From Mangrovibacter yixingensis (GTDB lineage: Bacteria; Pseudomonadota; Gammaproteobacteria; Enterobacterales; Enterobacteriaceae), in contig NZ_JAIVKM010000007.1 in the NCBI RefSeq assembly GCF_020523985.1, positions 62,001 to 126,000 of the forward strand: a DNA stretch of 64,000 nt. Reading direction: 5' to 3'. Shown in pieces: positions 26,256-35,901 of this stretch. Numbering within the stretch: position 1 is the first letter of the stretch; each line of letters starts with the position of its first letter. The notes under the pieces are model-generated. The model had not been told where the DNA came from, did no database searches, and was given only the letters and a program-made list of their open reading frames with translations. The translations under genes were made by a program, and so were the position numbers.

Positions 26256-27316
26256 GTGAAACCTCAACACCTGAAACCCGGTTACCGCCAATTACGCGGG
26301 TAACCCGCCTGGCGGAAAACTTCTGGCCAGCTGTTATGGCAGCGCCCTGGCGTTATGACCTGTTTCAATTACTGCGCCGGGTTGATGCCCAGGGCGGTGG
26401 CCGTTATCCCCTGGGGCGTGCGCCGTTACCCCGTTTTGATGTCTTACGGGTTGCCCAACAACCTTCGATGGCGTTTGCGCCCTCCACACTGGCAACGGTA
26501 AAAACACTCGACGGTACCGATTTACACGAAGTGTCGATTTTCAGCTTCGGGTTATTTGGCCCCAACGGCCCGTTACCAGTGCACATGACAGAATACGTGC
26601 GTGAACGTATCTATCACCACCAGGATGATTCCCTGAGTGCGTTCGCCGACTTGTTTCACCATCGCCTGAGCCTGTTGTTTTACCGTGCCTGGGCCGATGC
26701 GCAACCCACAGTTTCGCTGGACAGGCCGGATAACCGCCGTTTTGAAGACTACCTGGCCTGCCTTACTGGTATGGGGTTACCCGGGCAGCGCCACCGGGGA
26801 AGCCTGAGTGAACATGCCCGGTTTGGGCTGGCCGGACACCTGACTCGCAGTGGTCGTGATGCTGAAGGGCTGGAAAAAATGCTGCGCCACTATTTCCAGG
26901 TACCGGTACGGGTGCGTGGCAATATTCCGCACTGGATGCCGATAGACCCGCGGGACCAAACCCGGCTGGGTGGCCAGGGGCGGCGGGCACCGCGCCTGGG
27001 GGAATCGACCTTTGTGGGCATTGCCGTGCGCGATGTGCAGCATAAATTCCGCCTCGAAATTGGCCCACTTAGCTTGCAGGGCTACCAGCGTTTTCTGCCA
27101 GGTGGGCGAGAAGTAACTGAATTACGTGACTGGGTACGCCAGTACCTGGGAACGGATTATGCCTGGGATGTGCGCCTTACCCTAAAAGGTGCCGAGGCAA
27201 CCGGTGCAACTCTTGGCGGCAACACCCGCCTGGGGTACAGCGCCTGGCTGGGCGAGAGCCCGAAAAAACCTGACCGCCATGATCTGGTGTTTATGCCGGA
27301 GCCAGAACACAGCTAA
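26252..27316 (+). CDS. tssG: TssG, T6SS baseplate wedge protein
   Basis: 354 residues from MSETSTPE. Landmarks: WRYDLFQLLRRVD near residue 35, GLFGPNGPLPVHMTEYVRER near 105, DLFHHRLSLLFYRAWADA near 135, and the GESTFVGIAVRDVQHKFRLE block. It forms the wedge with TssF. I chose the ATG overlapping the tssF stop rather than a start 33 bases upstream inside tssF, because the shorter form gives the usual N-terminus. A 75-base gap separates it from clpV. Confidence 0.96.
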   Translation: MSETSTPETRLPPITRVTRLAENFWPAVMAAPWRYDLFQLLRRVDAQGGGRYPLGRAPLPRFDVLRVAQQPSMAFAPSTLATVKTLDGTDLHEVSIFSFGLFGPNGPLPVHMTEYVRERIYHHQDDSLSAFADLFHHRLSLLFYRAWADAQPTVSLDRPDNRRFEDYLACLTGMGLPGQRHRGSLSEHARFGLAGHLTRSGRDAEGLEKMLRHYFQVPVRVRGNIPHWMPIDPRDQTRLGGQGRRAPRLGESTFVGIAVRDVQHKFRLEIGPLSLQGYQRFLPGGREVTELRDWVRQYLGTDYAWDVRLTLKGAEATGATLGGNTRLGYSAWLGESPKKPDRHDLVFMPEPEHS

Positions 27317-27391
27317 CGCATGGGTTGGGTTTTACAACAATAACAACATTGTATTTCAGGCACCTGGTGCCAACCGTCAACAGGAATAATC

Positions 27392-30025
27392 ATGTCAGAG
27401 ATCAGCCGTGCCGTATTATTCGGCAAACTGGATACGCTGTTATTTACCGCGCTGGAGAGCGCAACCGCCTTTTGTAAGTTGCGCGGCAACCCCTACGTTG
27501 AGCTTGCACACTGGCTGCATCAGTTAATGCAGCAGCAGGACGGCGACTTACAACAGTTGGTTCGCCATTTCGGCCTCGACGAAGCAGCCCTGGCGCGTGA
27601 CATTGTGGCTGCACTGGACAGCCTGCCCCGTGGCGCAACTGCGATTTCTGATTTGTCGGAACATGTGGACACAGCAGTTGAACGCGCCTGGGTATATGCC
27701 TCTCTCACTTTTGGTGCCGGGCGTATTCGCGGCGGGCATCTACTGATTGGCCTGTTGAAAACCTGGAACCTTGCCAATGTGTTGAAGGGAATTTCCGGCC
27801 AGTTTACCCGCCTGAACGCCGACCAGCTTATTGACCAGTTCGACACCATTTTTGCCAACAGCAAAGAAGCCCAGCAAATTGCCAGCGCACCACAAAGCGA
27901 ACAGGCCGCGCCGGGCAGCCAGCAAAGCGCCCTGGCGCAATATGGCCAGAACCTCACAGAAAAAGCCCGTGATGGCAAAATCGACCCGGTAGTTGGCCGT
28001 GATGAAGAAATTCGCCAGATGGTGGATATTCTGATGCGTCGCCGCCAGAACAACCCACTGCTTACCGGTGAAGCTGGGGTGGGGAAAACAGCCGTTGTCG
28101 AAGGCCTGGCCTGCCGCATTGCACAAGGAGATGTCCCGGCACCTTTACAGGCGGTACAGCTCTGGCTGCTGGATATCGGTTTACTGCAGGCTGGTGCTGG
28201 CATGAAAGGCGAATTTGAAGCCCGCCTGCAAAGCCTGATTAACGAAGTCCAGTCAAGCCCGGAACCCATCATCCTGTTTATTGATGAAATTCACACCCTG
28301 ATTGGTGCGGGTGGGCAGCAGGGAACTGGCGATGCCGCCAACCTGATGAAACCGGCGCTGGCTCGCGGCCAACTGCGCACCATTGGCGCCACCACCTGGG
28401 CCGAATACAAAAAATACATTGAGAAAGACCCGGCGCTTACCCGCCGTTTCCAGACTGTACAAGTGCACGAACCGGATGAAGAAAAAGCGCTGTTAATGCT
28501 GCGCAGCACGGTTTCCCCGCTGGAAAAACACCACCATGTATTACTGCTGGATGAAGCCGTGGCTGCCGCAGTGAAACTTTCTCACCGCTATATCCCGGCA
28601 CGCCAGTTGCCCGATAAAGCCGTTGCCCTGCTGGATACCGCCTGTGCCCGTGTGGCAGTGAGCCAGAGTGCTCCACCGCCACAACTGGAAGACTGCCTGC
28701 ATCGCCTGGAAGCCATTGAAGTGGCACTGGAGATTGCCCACCGTGAAGGGCGCATTGGCCTGGGTGACAGCACCAGGGTTACAACCCTGGAAGCAGATAA
28801 AGCCCGTGAAGAAGCCCTGCGTGAAACCCTGACTGCGCGTTGGGAGCAGGAGCGCACGCTGGTGGACGATATTATTGCGTTACGTGCCGAGCGCCACGCG
28901 TTGCCAGAAACACCCGAGGCCGATGATGACCGGGCATCAACCATTAATCAGCAACTCAGCGAGCGCCAGCAACAACTGCGCGAATTACAGGGCGATGCCC
29001 CGTTACTGTTTGCCGCTGTAGATGCCAATGTGGTTGCCGCTGTTGTCTCCGACTGGACAGGCATCCCGCTGGGGCGCATGGTGAAAAACGAAATCGATGC
29101 CGTGCTGCAACTGGCCGATACACTCAACCAGCGTGTGATTGGCCAGCGCCATGGCCTGGAAATGATTGCCCGCCGGGTGCGAACCACGCGAGCCCGCCTG
29201 GACGACCCGAACAAACCTGTTGGTGTCTTTATGCTGTGTGGCCCATCGGGTGTTGGGAAAACCGAGACCGCGCTGGCACTGGCGGAATCTTTATACGGCG
29301 GTGAGCAGAACATCATTACCATCAATATGAGTGAGTTCCAGGAAGCCCACACCGTTTCCACCCTGAAAGGCGCACCTCCGGGATATGTTGGTTATGGTGA
29401 AGGTGGTGTACTGACAGAAGCTGTACGCCGCCGCCCTTACAGTGTGGTATTACTGGACGAAATTGAAAAAGCGCACCCGGATGTACACGAAATTTTCTTC
29501 CAGGTATTTGATAAAGGGTGGATGGAAGATGGTGAAGGGCGGCATATTGATTTCCGCAACACCATTATTATTCTGACCTCTAACGTGGGGACGGATTTAA
29601 TCAGCGCCATGTGTGCTGACCCGGATCTGATGCCAGACCCCGAAGCCCTGAGCGGTGCGCTGCGCCAGCCATTACTGCAAGTTTTCCCACCTGCTTTACT
29701 GGGGCGCTTACTGGTCGTACCTTATTATCCGCTCAGTGATACTATGCTGGCGGAAATTGTCCGTCTGCAATTACACCGTATTCAGCGCCGCCTGGAAGAA
29801 AACCATGGCATTATTTCAGACGTGGACGATAGCGTTATCACCCAAATCGTTCAACGCTGTACGGAAGTTGAGTCTGGCGGGCGCATGGTTGATGCCATTC
29901 TCACTAACACGCTACTGCCGCAAATGAGTACCCTTTTACTGAGTGCCAGTGCGCGGGATGAACAATTCCGGCGGTTGCGTATCATGGTTGAACAGGGCGA
30001 ATTTCAGTGTCAGTTTGAGGCGTAA
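27392..30025 (+). CDS. clpV: ClpV (TssH), AAA+ ATPase that recycles the sheath
   Basis: 877 residues in ClpB order. An N-domain (about 1-155) binds the sheath. The first AAA+ module has Walker A GEAGVGKT (about 226-233) and Walker B ILFIDEIHTLIG. A coiled-coil middle domain with ERQQQLRELQ follows. The second AAA+ module has Walker A GPSGVGKT (about 617-624) and Walker B SVVLLDEIEKAH. The N-terminal region is ClpV-like rather than ClpB-like, and the gene sits between tssG and ppkA. It disassembles contracted TssBC for reuse. AGGA precedes the ATG. Confidence 0.96.
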   Translation: MSEISRAVLFGKLDTLLFTALESATAFCKLRGNPYVELAHWLHQLMQQQDGDLQQLVRHFGLDEAALARDIVAALDSLPRGATAISDLSEHVDTAVERAWVYASLTFGAGRIRGGHLLIGLLKTWNLANVLKGISGQFTRLNADQLIDQFDTIFANSKEAQQIASAPQSEQAAPGSQQSALAQYGQNLTEKARDGKIDPVVGRDEEIRQMVDILMRRRQNNPLLTGEAGVGKTAVVEGLACRIAQGDVPAPLQAVQLWLLDIGLLQAGAGMKGEFEARLQSLINEVQSSPEPIILFIDEIHTLIGAGGQQGTGDAANLMKPALARGQLRTIGATTWAEYKKYIEKDPALTRRFQTVQVHEPDEEKALLMLRSTVSPLEKHHHVLLLDEAVAAAVKLSHRYIPARQLPDKAVALLDTACARVAVSQSAPPPQLEDCLHRLEAIEVALEIAHREGRIGLGDSTRVTTLEADKAREEALRETLTARWEQERTLVDDIIALRAERHALPETPEADDDRASTINQQLSERQQQLRELQGDAPLLFAAVDANVVAAVVSDWTGIPLGRMVKNEIDAVLQLADTLNQRVIGQRHGLEMIARRVRTTRARLDDPNKPVGVFMLCGPSGVGKTETALALAESLYGGEQNIITINMSEFQEAHTVSTLKGAPPGYVGYGEGGVLTEAVRRRPYSVVLLDEIEKAHPDVHEIFFQVFDKGWMEDGEGRHIDFRNTIIILTSNVGTDLISAMCADPDLMPDPEALSGALRQPLLQVFPPALLGRLLVVPYYPLSDTMLAEIVRLQLHRIQRRLEENHGIISDVDDSVITQIVQRCTEVESGGRMVDAILTNTLLPQMSTLLLSASARDEQFRRLRIMVEQGEFQCQFEA

Positions 30026-30057
30026 CGCCATTACCACAGGAAGCGAGTTTTCCCATT

Positions 30058-31479
30058 ATGTCGGAATACGAAAACAATCGGACCGTATCTAACGCACTCC
30101 CCGTTGGATACCGTTTCAATGAGTTTGAAATTAAGGAAGTCATTGGTGGTGGCGGGTTTGGCATTGTCTATCGCGCCTGGGATCATCAACTGGAACGCAC
30201 TATCGCCATTAAAGAGTTCATGCCATCGTCGCTGGCGGTGCGCAACGACGATATGCGCCTGGTACTGCGTAGCGAACGCTTCGGCAAAGCTTTTACTGCC
30301 GGGCTGAACAGCTTTATTCAGGAAGCGCGCCTGCTGGCTCGCTTTAACCACCCGAACCTGCTGCATGTGCTGCGCTTCTGGGTGCATAACGATACGGCGT
30401 ATATGGGCACCGCGTTTTACAGCGGCACGACATTATCTCGCCTGCGCGAACAGCACCCGGAACGTATCGATGAAACTTGGATCCGCCGCATGCTGCCCAT
30501 GCTGCTGGGCGCGGTGAAAACCATCCATCAGGAAGGTTACCTGCACCGGGATATTTCCCTGGATAACATCCAGATTCAGGATAACGGTTTGCCAGTATTG
30601 CTGGATTTCGGCTCTGCCCGGCGCAGTATCGGCAATATTTCCGATGAAACTGAAACCATGTTGCGCCCTGGGTTTGCGCCTATCGAACAGTACACCGATG
30701 ACAACGACAGCGAACAGGGCCCGTGGACGGATATCTACGCCCTGGGTGCCGTGTTGCATACTCTGGTTGTGGGCGCACCGCCGCCAGTCAGTGTGGTGCG
30801 TAGCATTGAAGATAACTACCAGCCACTGATGAAACGCCGCCCGCAAGGCTTCTCACCGGCGTTACTGAATGCGATTGACCAGGCGCTGGCACTGAAAATG
30901 GAAGACCGGCCACAATCCATTGATGCCTTTGCCGCGCTGGTGGAAACCCCGGTAGCCGGTATTGATGATGTCGCACAGGTTAACCGCCCAGGTACCATGT
31001 TGGTGCCGGTGGAAACCGAAGAAGAAACCCCGAAACCTGCCGGGCTGAAACGCTTTATGATGCCGGGCCTGGTTGCTGCGGGTGTTCTGGTTGGGGTTGC
31101 GCTGGGTGGTGTGTTATTCCATGGTGGCGGTTCTGAATCAGTGCCAACCGCCAGCGAAGCACCAGCACCGGCCACCCCGGCAAATACTGCCAGTAATACG
31201 GCGGTTGCGGCTAACACATCGTCTGCGCCAGCAGCGGTTACTACGCCGGTTGCGACTAATGCAGAGCCTGTTGCCCTGGTTTATGTGCGGATGCGCGAAG
31301 GCGACCAGTTGACGCTGAATGGCAAGCAACAAGCGGTTGTTCCTGCCAGCAATGGTTTTGCTTCACTGCAACTGCCTGCCGGGCAGTACGAACTAAGAGT
31401 GACTGGCCACGGTGATGCACGTAATGAAAACATTACCGTCGACCGCCCCGGCACCTGGTTTATCAACCCGCAATCCTGA
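30058..31479 (+). CDS. ppkA: PpkA-type membrane Ser/Thr kinase of the T6SS
   Basis: 473 residues. The Hanks-type kinase domain (about 20-290) has the glycine loop GGGGFGIVY, Lys52 in IAIKEF, Asp165 in LHRDISLDNI and Asp183 in LLDFGSARR, so it should be active. A membrane helix lies at about 329-350 (PGLVAAGVLVGVALGGVLF). The periplasmic part is an Ala/Thr-rich stalk followed by a small beta domain (about 400-473) resembling a PEGA domain. This is shorter than the classic PpkA, which ends in a VWA domain. The kinase turns the system on via Fha. Confidence 0.92.
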   Translation: MSEYENNRTVSNALPVGYRFNEFEIKEVIGGGGFGIVYRAWDHQLERTIAIKEFMPSSLAVRNDDMRLVLRSERFGKAFTAGLNSFIQEARLLARFNHPNLLHVLRFWVHNDTAYMGTAFYSGTTLSRLREQHPERIDETWIRRMLPMLLGAVKTIHQEGYLHRDISLDNIQIQDNGLPVLLDFGSARRSIGNISDETETMLRPGFAPIEQYTDDNDSEQGPWTDIYALGAVLHTLVVGAPPPVSVVRSIEDNYQPLMKRRPQGFSPALLNAIDQALALKMEDRPQSIDAFAALVETPVAGIDDVAQVNRPGTMLVPVETEEETPKPAGLKRFMMPGLVAAGVLVGVALGGVLFHGGGSESVPTASEAPAPATPANTASNTAVAANTSSAPAAVTTPVATNAEPVALVYVRMREGDQLTLNGKQQAVVPASNGFASLQLPAGQYELRVTGHGDARNENITVDRPGTWFINPQS

Positions 31480-31533
31480 GTACCTGAAACGGGCAGTCAG
31501 TTAACTGCCCGCCTGATTCTTACCAGTAAATTT

Positions 31534-31561
31534 ACCGGGCTTATCTTATTGCCCGGTTTTG
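31534..31561 (+). terminator. Intrinsic terminator after ppkA
   Basis: ACCGGGC (31534-31540) pairs with GCCCGGT (31551-31557), followed by TTTT counting the last T. A second stem GGGCAGT/ACTGCCC stands at 31491-31510. Together they separate the structural operon from vgrG, which has its own 180-base leader. Confidence 0.75.
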
Positions 31562-31739
31562 CTGTGTTTAACACACCTTTACTCCAATAATTTTTATTGC
31601 AGGCTCCGCAAGAGCGGCCACGCCTGCAATTTGTGAAATCTAAAGAGTATGTCCTCTTATTCGCCAGTAGGCAGCGGTGACACCAACAGGTGTGCCGCTG
31701 TGTTCTCTGTTGCAAACAACACATCCTGGGAATGAATTT

Positions 31740-33665
31740 ATGTTGAACCGAATTACCGTCCAGCTCCCGGTTGAAGGGCTGTTATTCTGGAAACTTTCCG
31801 GGCGTGAAGCGTTATCGGAATCCTTTGCGCTGACAGTGACTGTGCTGGGCACAGATGCCCGTATCGACCGTAGCAGCTTGTTGGGAAAAGCCATTACCGT
31901 CACCATTCCAACGGAAAATCTGCTTACCTCCCGTTATATCAACGGCAAAATTACCCGAGTAGGTGTGAGCGCGACAGAAATCAGTGGCACCCGTTATGCG
32001 GTGTACGCGCTGACAGTGGAACCCGATTTGTGGCCAATGAAACGCGACCACAACCTGCGTATTTTCCAGAACCAGACCGTACCGCAGATTGTGAAAACCC
32101 TGCTGGGCGAATATCAGGTCAACATTGAAGATAAACTTACCGGCAGCTACCGGGTGTGGGAATACTGCGTTCAGTACCAGGAAAGCAGTTTCGCGTTTAT
32201 CAGCCGCCTGATGGAGCTGGAAGGTATCAGCTACCACTTCCGCCACGAGGCAGACAAACACACGATGGTGCTGACAGATGCGGTAGAGCAGCATGTGCCG
32301 TTCACCGGGTATGAAAGCATTCCGTACCATGTAACGGGCTCTGGCGGCAGTACCGATGAAGAAGGTATTAGCCAGTGGGCGCTGGAAGACAGCGTGACGC
32401 CGGGTATTTACAGCCTGGACGATTACGACTTCCGCAAACCCAACGCCTGGCTTTACCAGGCGCGGCAGAACCCGGTTTCACCTTCGCCGGGCAGCATAGA
32501 CGTTTACGACTGGCCAGGGCGCTTTGTGGAACACGGGCACGGTGAATTTTACGCCCGTATCCGCCAGGAGCGCTGGCAAGTAGAACACCAAAAGGTTTAT
32601 GGCACTGGCACAGCAATCGGGATTGCACCGGGTTATACCTTTACTCTGCTTAATGCGCCGTTCTTCAGCGATAACGGCGAATACCTGACCATTAGCGCAG
32701 ATTACATGTATGAAGAAAACCGCTATGCCAGCGGCAGTGACAGCGACACCATTCACCGTACTGATTTTACCGTGATCCCGTCTTCTATTCCGTTCCGCCC
32801 GGCATTCAGCGCCCAGTGGCCACGAACTGGTGGGCCGCAGACGGCAAAAGTGGTGGGGCCGTCCGGGGAATCCATCTGGACTGATAAATACGGCCGGGTA
32901 AAAGTGAAATTCCACTGGGACCGCCTGGCAAAAGGCGATGACACCAGCTCCTGCTGGGTGCGTGTTTCCAGCGCCTGGGCAGGCCAGGGTTACGGTGGCG
33001 TACAAATTCCCCGCGTGGGCGATGAAGTGGTGGTGGACTTTATTAACGGCGACCCGGATCGCCCCATCATTACCGGCCGTGTGTATAACGATGCCAGTAT
33101 GCCACCCTGGGCACTGCCTGCTGCTGCAACGCAAATGGGCTTCCTGAGCCGTTCCAAAGACGGCACCGCCAGTACCGCTAACGCCCTGCGTTTTGAAGAT
33201 AAAGCCGGTTCAGAACAGGTGTGGCTCCACGCTGAACGCAACCTGGACGTGGATGTGGAAAACGATGAAAACCATAACATCGATAAAAACCACACCCATT
33301 TTGTAGGTGAAAATGAAGTGCAGCGCGTGGTTAAAGACCAGACTGTGGGTGTGAAGGGAGAAGTGAAAACCATCACCGGCGGCAATATGATGGAAGAAGT
33401 GGTTAATAACTACATTCTGACCACCGGAGAGGGTATTCGCCTGGCATGTGGTAATAGCGCCATTGAGCTTGCTAAAGACGGCTCGGTAACGATTATTGGC
33501 ACCAAATTGAATATCACTGTAAGCGGCCAGGGAGATATTAATGCGCAGCCATTAAATCTGAACTCAGGTAATGGCTCTAATACCTCAGCACCGGGTAAAG
33601 ATTTTAAATCCGTCATCCAGCAAGATCTCGACAGTTTCTTTGTTTTTAATGCCAACGAAGAATAG
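31740..33665 (+). CDS. vgrG: VgrG (TssI) spike protein
   Basis: 641 residues. The gp27-like part begins MLNRITVQLPVEGLLFWKLSG and includes WEYCVQYQESSFAFISRLME. The gp5-like OB region has AKVVGPSGESIWTDKYGRVKVK-type sequence around residues 377-398 and WVRVSSAWAGQGYGG. The C-terminus is the beta-helix with short repeats (DVDVENDENHNIDKNHTHFV), and it ends without any extra catalytic domain. It trimerises at the tube tip and carries PAAR or adaptor-bound effectors. The start at 31740 gives the usual N-terminus; upstream in-frame codons look untranslated. Confidence 0.95.
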   Translation: MLNRITVQLPVEGLLFWKLSGREALSESFALTVTVLGTDARIDRSSLLGKAITVTIPTENLLTSRYINGKITRVGVSATEISGTRYAVYALTVEPDLWPMKRDHNLRIFQNQTVPQIVKTLLGEYQVNIEDKLTGSYRVWEYCVQYQESSFAFISRLMELEGISYHFRHEADKHTMVLTDAVEQHVPFTGYESIPYHVTGSGGSTDEEGISQWALEDSVTPGIYSLDDYDFRKPNAWLYQARQNPVSPSPGSIDVYDWPGRFVEHGHGEFYARIRQERWQVEHQKVYGTGTAIGIAPGYTFTLLNAPFFSDNGEYLTISADYMYEENRYASGSDSDTIHRTDFTVIPSSIPFRPAFSAQWPRTGGPQTAKVVGPSGESIWTDKYGRVKVKFHWDRLAKGDDTSSCWVRVSSAWAGQGYGGVQIPRVGDEVVVDFINGDPDRPIITGRVYNDASMPPWALPAAATQMGFLSRSKDGTASTANALRFEDKAGSEQVWLHAERNLDVDVENDENHNIDKNHTHFVGENEVQRVVKDQTVGVKGEVKTITGGNMMEEVVNNYILTTGEGIRLACGNSAIELAKDGSVTIIGTKLNITVSGQGDINAQPLNLNSGNGSNTSAPGKDFKSVIQQDLDSFFVFNANEE

Positions 33666-33687
33666 CCAGCGCCGACAATGTGCCTGA

Positions 33688-33707
33688 ATCGCCCGGGAAC
33701 GGGCGAT
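33688..33707. terminator. Hairpin after vgrG
   Basis: ATCGCCCG (33688-33695), loop GGAA, CGGGCGAT (33700-33707). The same GGAA tetraloop design as the hcp terminator but without a T-run. Confidence 0.5.
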
Positions 33708-33821
33708 GCTTAATACCACAGGGCAGCACGTTTATTTTATTCATCGACACGGGGTGGGGGGAGTGGCTATACCACTGCCTGTGGCCCGGCTTTAGTCGCC
33801 AGCAACCGTTAAGACCGTACT

Positions 33822-34202
33822 ATGAAGAAATCTACGCGTAGTGAGCAATCCACCGAAGCCTTTACCTTCAGCGTCTCCCGCAGCGCCGCCAGTATTGACG
33901 ACAAGCTGCACGATGTTGCGGCCAGTATGATTCGCGAACTGGAAGAAAGCCTGGCTGATTTCAGGCTGAACTCTTTTGAAATCATTGATGTAGATGGCAT
34001 CCCTGCCGCCGAATTGTTCTACGAATTTAAAAGCGACAACACACCCGTTCACCAAAAACAGACCGTTTTATTGCTGGATGACCCGGTTATGGGCAAAAAG
34101 AAGGTTTGTTATATCGGCACCTGCGTGGGCGATTACAGCGAAAGCGATATCGAGCAGTACCGCAAAATGATTCGCGGAATTCGTTTTCAGCATGGGAAGT
34201 GA
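33822..34202 (+). CDS. DUF1795/DcrB-like (Eag-type) protein, short N-terminus
   Basis: 126 residues. The sequence from AFTFSVSRSAASIDD to the end (YIGTCVGDYSESDIEQYRKM) follows the DUF1795/Eag pattern, whose members act as chaperones loading PAAR- or VgrG-linked effectors. Family members usually begin with about 25 more residues (a YTFNEG-like strand, as in the chaperone at 37477). Here the frame upstream is closed by a TAA 12 bases before the ATG and nothing similar precedes it, so the N-terminus may be truncated. It directly precedes a muramidase gene. A fragment of its 3' end recurs at about 35775. Confidence 0.7.
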   Translation: MKKSTRSEQSTEAFTFSVSRSAASIDDKLHDVAASMIRELEESLADFRLNSFEIIDVDGIPAAELFYEFKSDNTPVHQKQTVLLLDDPVMGKKKVCYIGTCVGDYSESDIEQYRKMIRGIRFQHGK

Positions 34203-34255
34203 ATGTTTTTTATTTAATTAAGACAACAATACTTATTAAATATTTTGAGGGCTTT

Positions 34256-35098
34256 ATGGCAAGGATAAATTCACCTGTTGGCGAAAATCAGCGTAATTTA
34301 TATGGTGATGTTCGCACAATTCAAACCTTATTGAATAAAAATAGTGTTATTACAAGACCAGGTCATTTATTAGCAGAAGATGGAAAGATTGGCCCAAATA
34401 CCATAGCCAGAATTCGGTTGTTTCAGGAAAAAGTGGTGCGGATGCGTAACCCGGATGGCGTGATTGACCCGAACGGCGTCACCATGCGTAACCTGACCCT
34501 GCATGCCAATTTCCATACCACTGTTAATCGCACAACAAGGGTACCTGGCATTACTCAGGAACAGTTTGTTCAGGCCGCTGCAACTTTAGGCTGTGAAGTG
34601 GCTGCCATCAAAGCGGTGGTGTACACCGAGTCTCCCCGTGGGGCATTTGATGAAAAAGGCCGCCCGTCAATTTTATATGAACGCCATTACTTCCATAAGT
34701 TAACTGGCGGAAAGTATGACAGTAATCCGGTGCTGTCTAACCCTACAGCAGGTGGATATGGAAAATACAGTGCTCAGTATGGCAAGCTTGAAGAAGCCAT
34801 GAAACTCGATAAAAATGCTGCACTCCGGTCGGCATCCTGGGGCGCTTTTCAAATTATGGGTAACAACTTCAAGGAAGCTGGCTTTTCTTCGGTTGATGAT
34901 TTTGTGAAAGCGATGGGAACACTCCAGGGGCAATTGGATGCCTTTGTCAGATTTATCGCGAATAACGCACATCGTAAAAATGCCCTGATTAATAAAAACT
35001 GGGCTTCATTTGCTTATAATTATAATGGGCCTGCGTATCGTAAAAATAATTATGATAATAAACTGGCTCATAACTACCAAAAGGCGTTATCTGAATGA
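34256..35098 (+). CDS. T6SS muramidase effector 1 (N-acetylmuramidase, DUF3380-like)
   Basis: 280 residues. An N-terminal peptidoglycan-binding domain (about 5-80) has DVRTIQTLLNK and DGKIGPNTIARIRLFQ. The catalytic domain (about 98-275) matches the phage-endolysin N-acetylmuramidase family: VVYTESPRGAFDEKGRPSIL with Glu125 as likely catalytic acid, ERHYFHKLTG, ASWGAFQIMGNNF and FAYNYNGPAY. It should cut glycan strands in a rival's periplasm; there is no signal peptide, as expected for T6SS delivery. The ATG at 34256 has TGAGGG upstream. Its TGA overlaps the ATG of the next, exported protein, the classic effector-immunity layout. Confidence 0.88.
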   Translation: MARINSPVGENQRNLYGDVRTIQTLLNKNSVITRPGHLLAEDGKIGPNTIARIRLFQEKVVRMRNPDGVIDPNGVTMRNLTLHANFHTTVNRTTRVPGITQEQFVQAAATLGCEVAAIKAVVYTESPRGAFDEKGRPSILYERHYFHKLTGGKYDSNPVLSNPTAGGYGKYSAQYGKLEEAMKLDKNAALRSASWGAFQIMGNNFKEAGFSSVDDFVKAMGTLQGQLDAFVRFIANNAHRKNALINKNWASFAYNYNGPAYRKNNYDNKLAHNYQKALSE

Positions 35099-35661
35099 AT
35101 CAAACACGCATAAGTGCATGTGCCTTAGCGCTGTCACTACTTTTCCCTGTTTCTGCTTTAGCGGGCGTGACACTCAAAGCAATAAATACCCACAGCTATG
35201 AAAAAAGCCTTTATGAGGCTGCAGCAAAACAGCAGATTGAAAATGGTGCACCGGTTGATAAACAGGCTTTCTCAGTAAAAAGTGATGATAAAGTTCTGGG
35301 GAATATTCTTGCAGGCCAGGGTTTTAATGCTAATGACGACAATGTTTGTTTTGTTTCATGGGCAGCCCCGGACGGAAAAATTCAGAATCTGGTGCCAACC
35401 ATTGGTTTCGATAACTGGGAAGCCGAGGTTTGTGGCGGAACCCGTGCTGTGGGCGTGCTGGCTGATGATAAAGACAGTATCAAGCTTGCTGTTATTTATG
35501 ATGCACAATCGCCCAACGCCAGTGCAGTTGAATCCGTTATCTTCTCGGTCAATACAGCAACCGGCGCTTTCACTACAGACAATGCCCTGACAGCAAAACT
35601 GGGTTCGCAGGGTGCGGCCACGCTCCAGGCACTGAAAACCCTTTACCGCGCTTCACATTAA
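35095..35661 (+). CDS. Periplasmic immunity protein for muramidase 1 (probable)
   Basis: 188 residues with a signal peptide (MNQTRISACALALSLLFPVSALA). The mature part has two cysteines (DNVCFVSW and AEVCGGTR) and no known motif. Its start overlaps the effector stop (ATGA), and it is exported to the compartment where the effector acts. Immunity is therefore inferred from position and export, not from family. The last bases of the gene touch a 115-bp sequence repeated at 37411. Confidence 0.75.
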   Translation: MNQTRISACALALSLLFPVSALAGVTLKAINTHSYEKSLYEAAAKQQIENGAPVDKQAFSVKSDDKVLGNILAGQGFNANDDNVCFVSWAAPDGKIQNLVPTIGFDNWEAEVCGGTRAVGVLADDKDSIKLAVIYDAQSPNASAVESVIFSVNTATGAFTTDNALTAKLGSQGAATLQALKTLYRASH

Positions 35662-35773
35662 CACCGCCGCCGGGCCGGTTACTGCGCGCCCGGCGCAACA
35701 GATAATGCCATTCCAGAGACCCCTATGAATTACACCTTTAACGAAGGGCAGATAGCCCTGTTCCCCGGACAGT
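35659..35773 (+). repeat. 115-bp direct repeat, left copy
   Basis: Identical by eye to 37411-37525. It covers the intergenic stretch after the immunity gene and the first 16 codons of an Eag gene. The two copies bracket the second immunity-muramidase pair, so this marks a duplication or insertion boundary. Confidence 0.9.
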
Positions 35774-35853
35774 ATGATCCGCGGAATTCGTTTTCAGCAT
35801 GGGAAGCGATGATAGGCTCTAAGTATCAAGGTCTATGTTTCAATACTGTATAA
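35725..35853 (+). pseudogene. Chimeric Eag gene scar
   Basis: The first 16 codons (MNYTFNEGQIALFPGQ) are those of the chaperone gene at 37477. The sequence then switches, within a shared CAGTA, to the last ~30 bases of the DUF1795 gene at 33822 (compare 34160-34199), read in a different frame. The result is a 42-residue nonsense fusion ending at a TAA. It is a recombination junction, not a working gene. Confidence 0.85.
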
Positions 35854-35901
35854 TTAACATTGATTTCCATTTTTTGTGCATTTTGATGTTTCGGGGATTT
35901 T

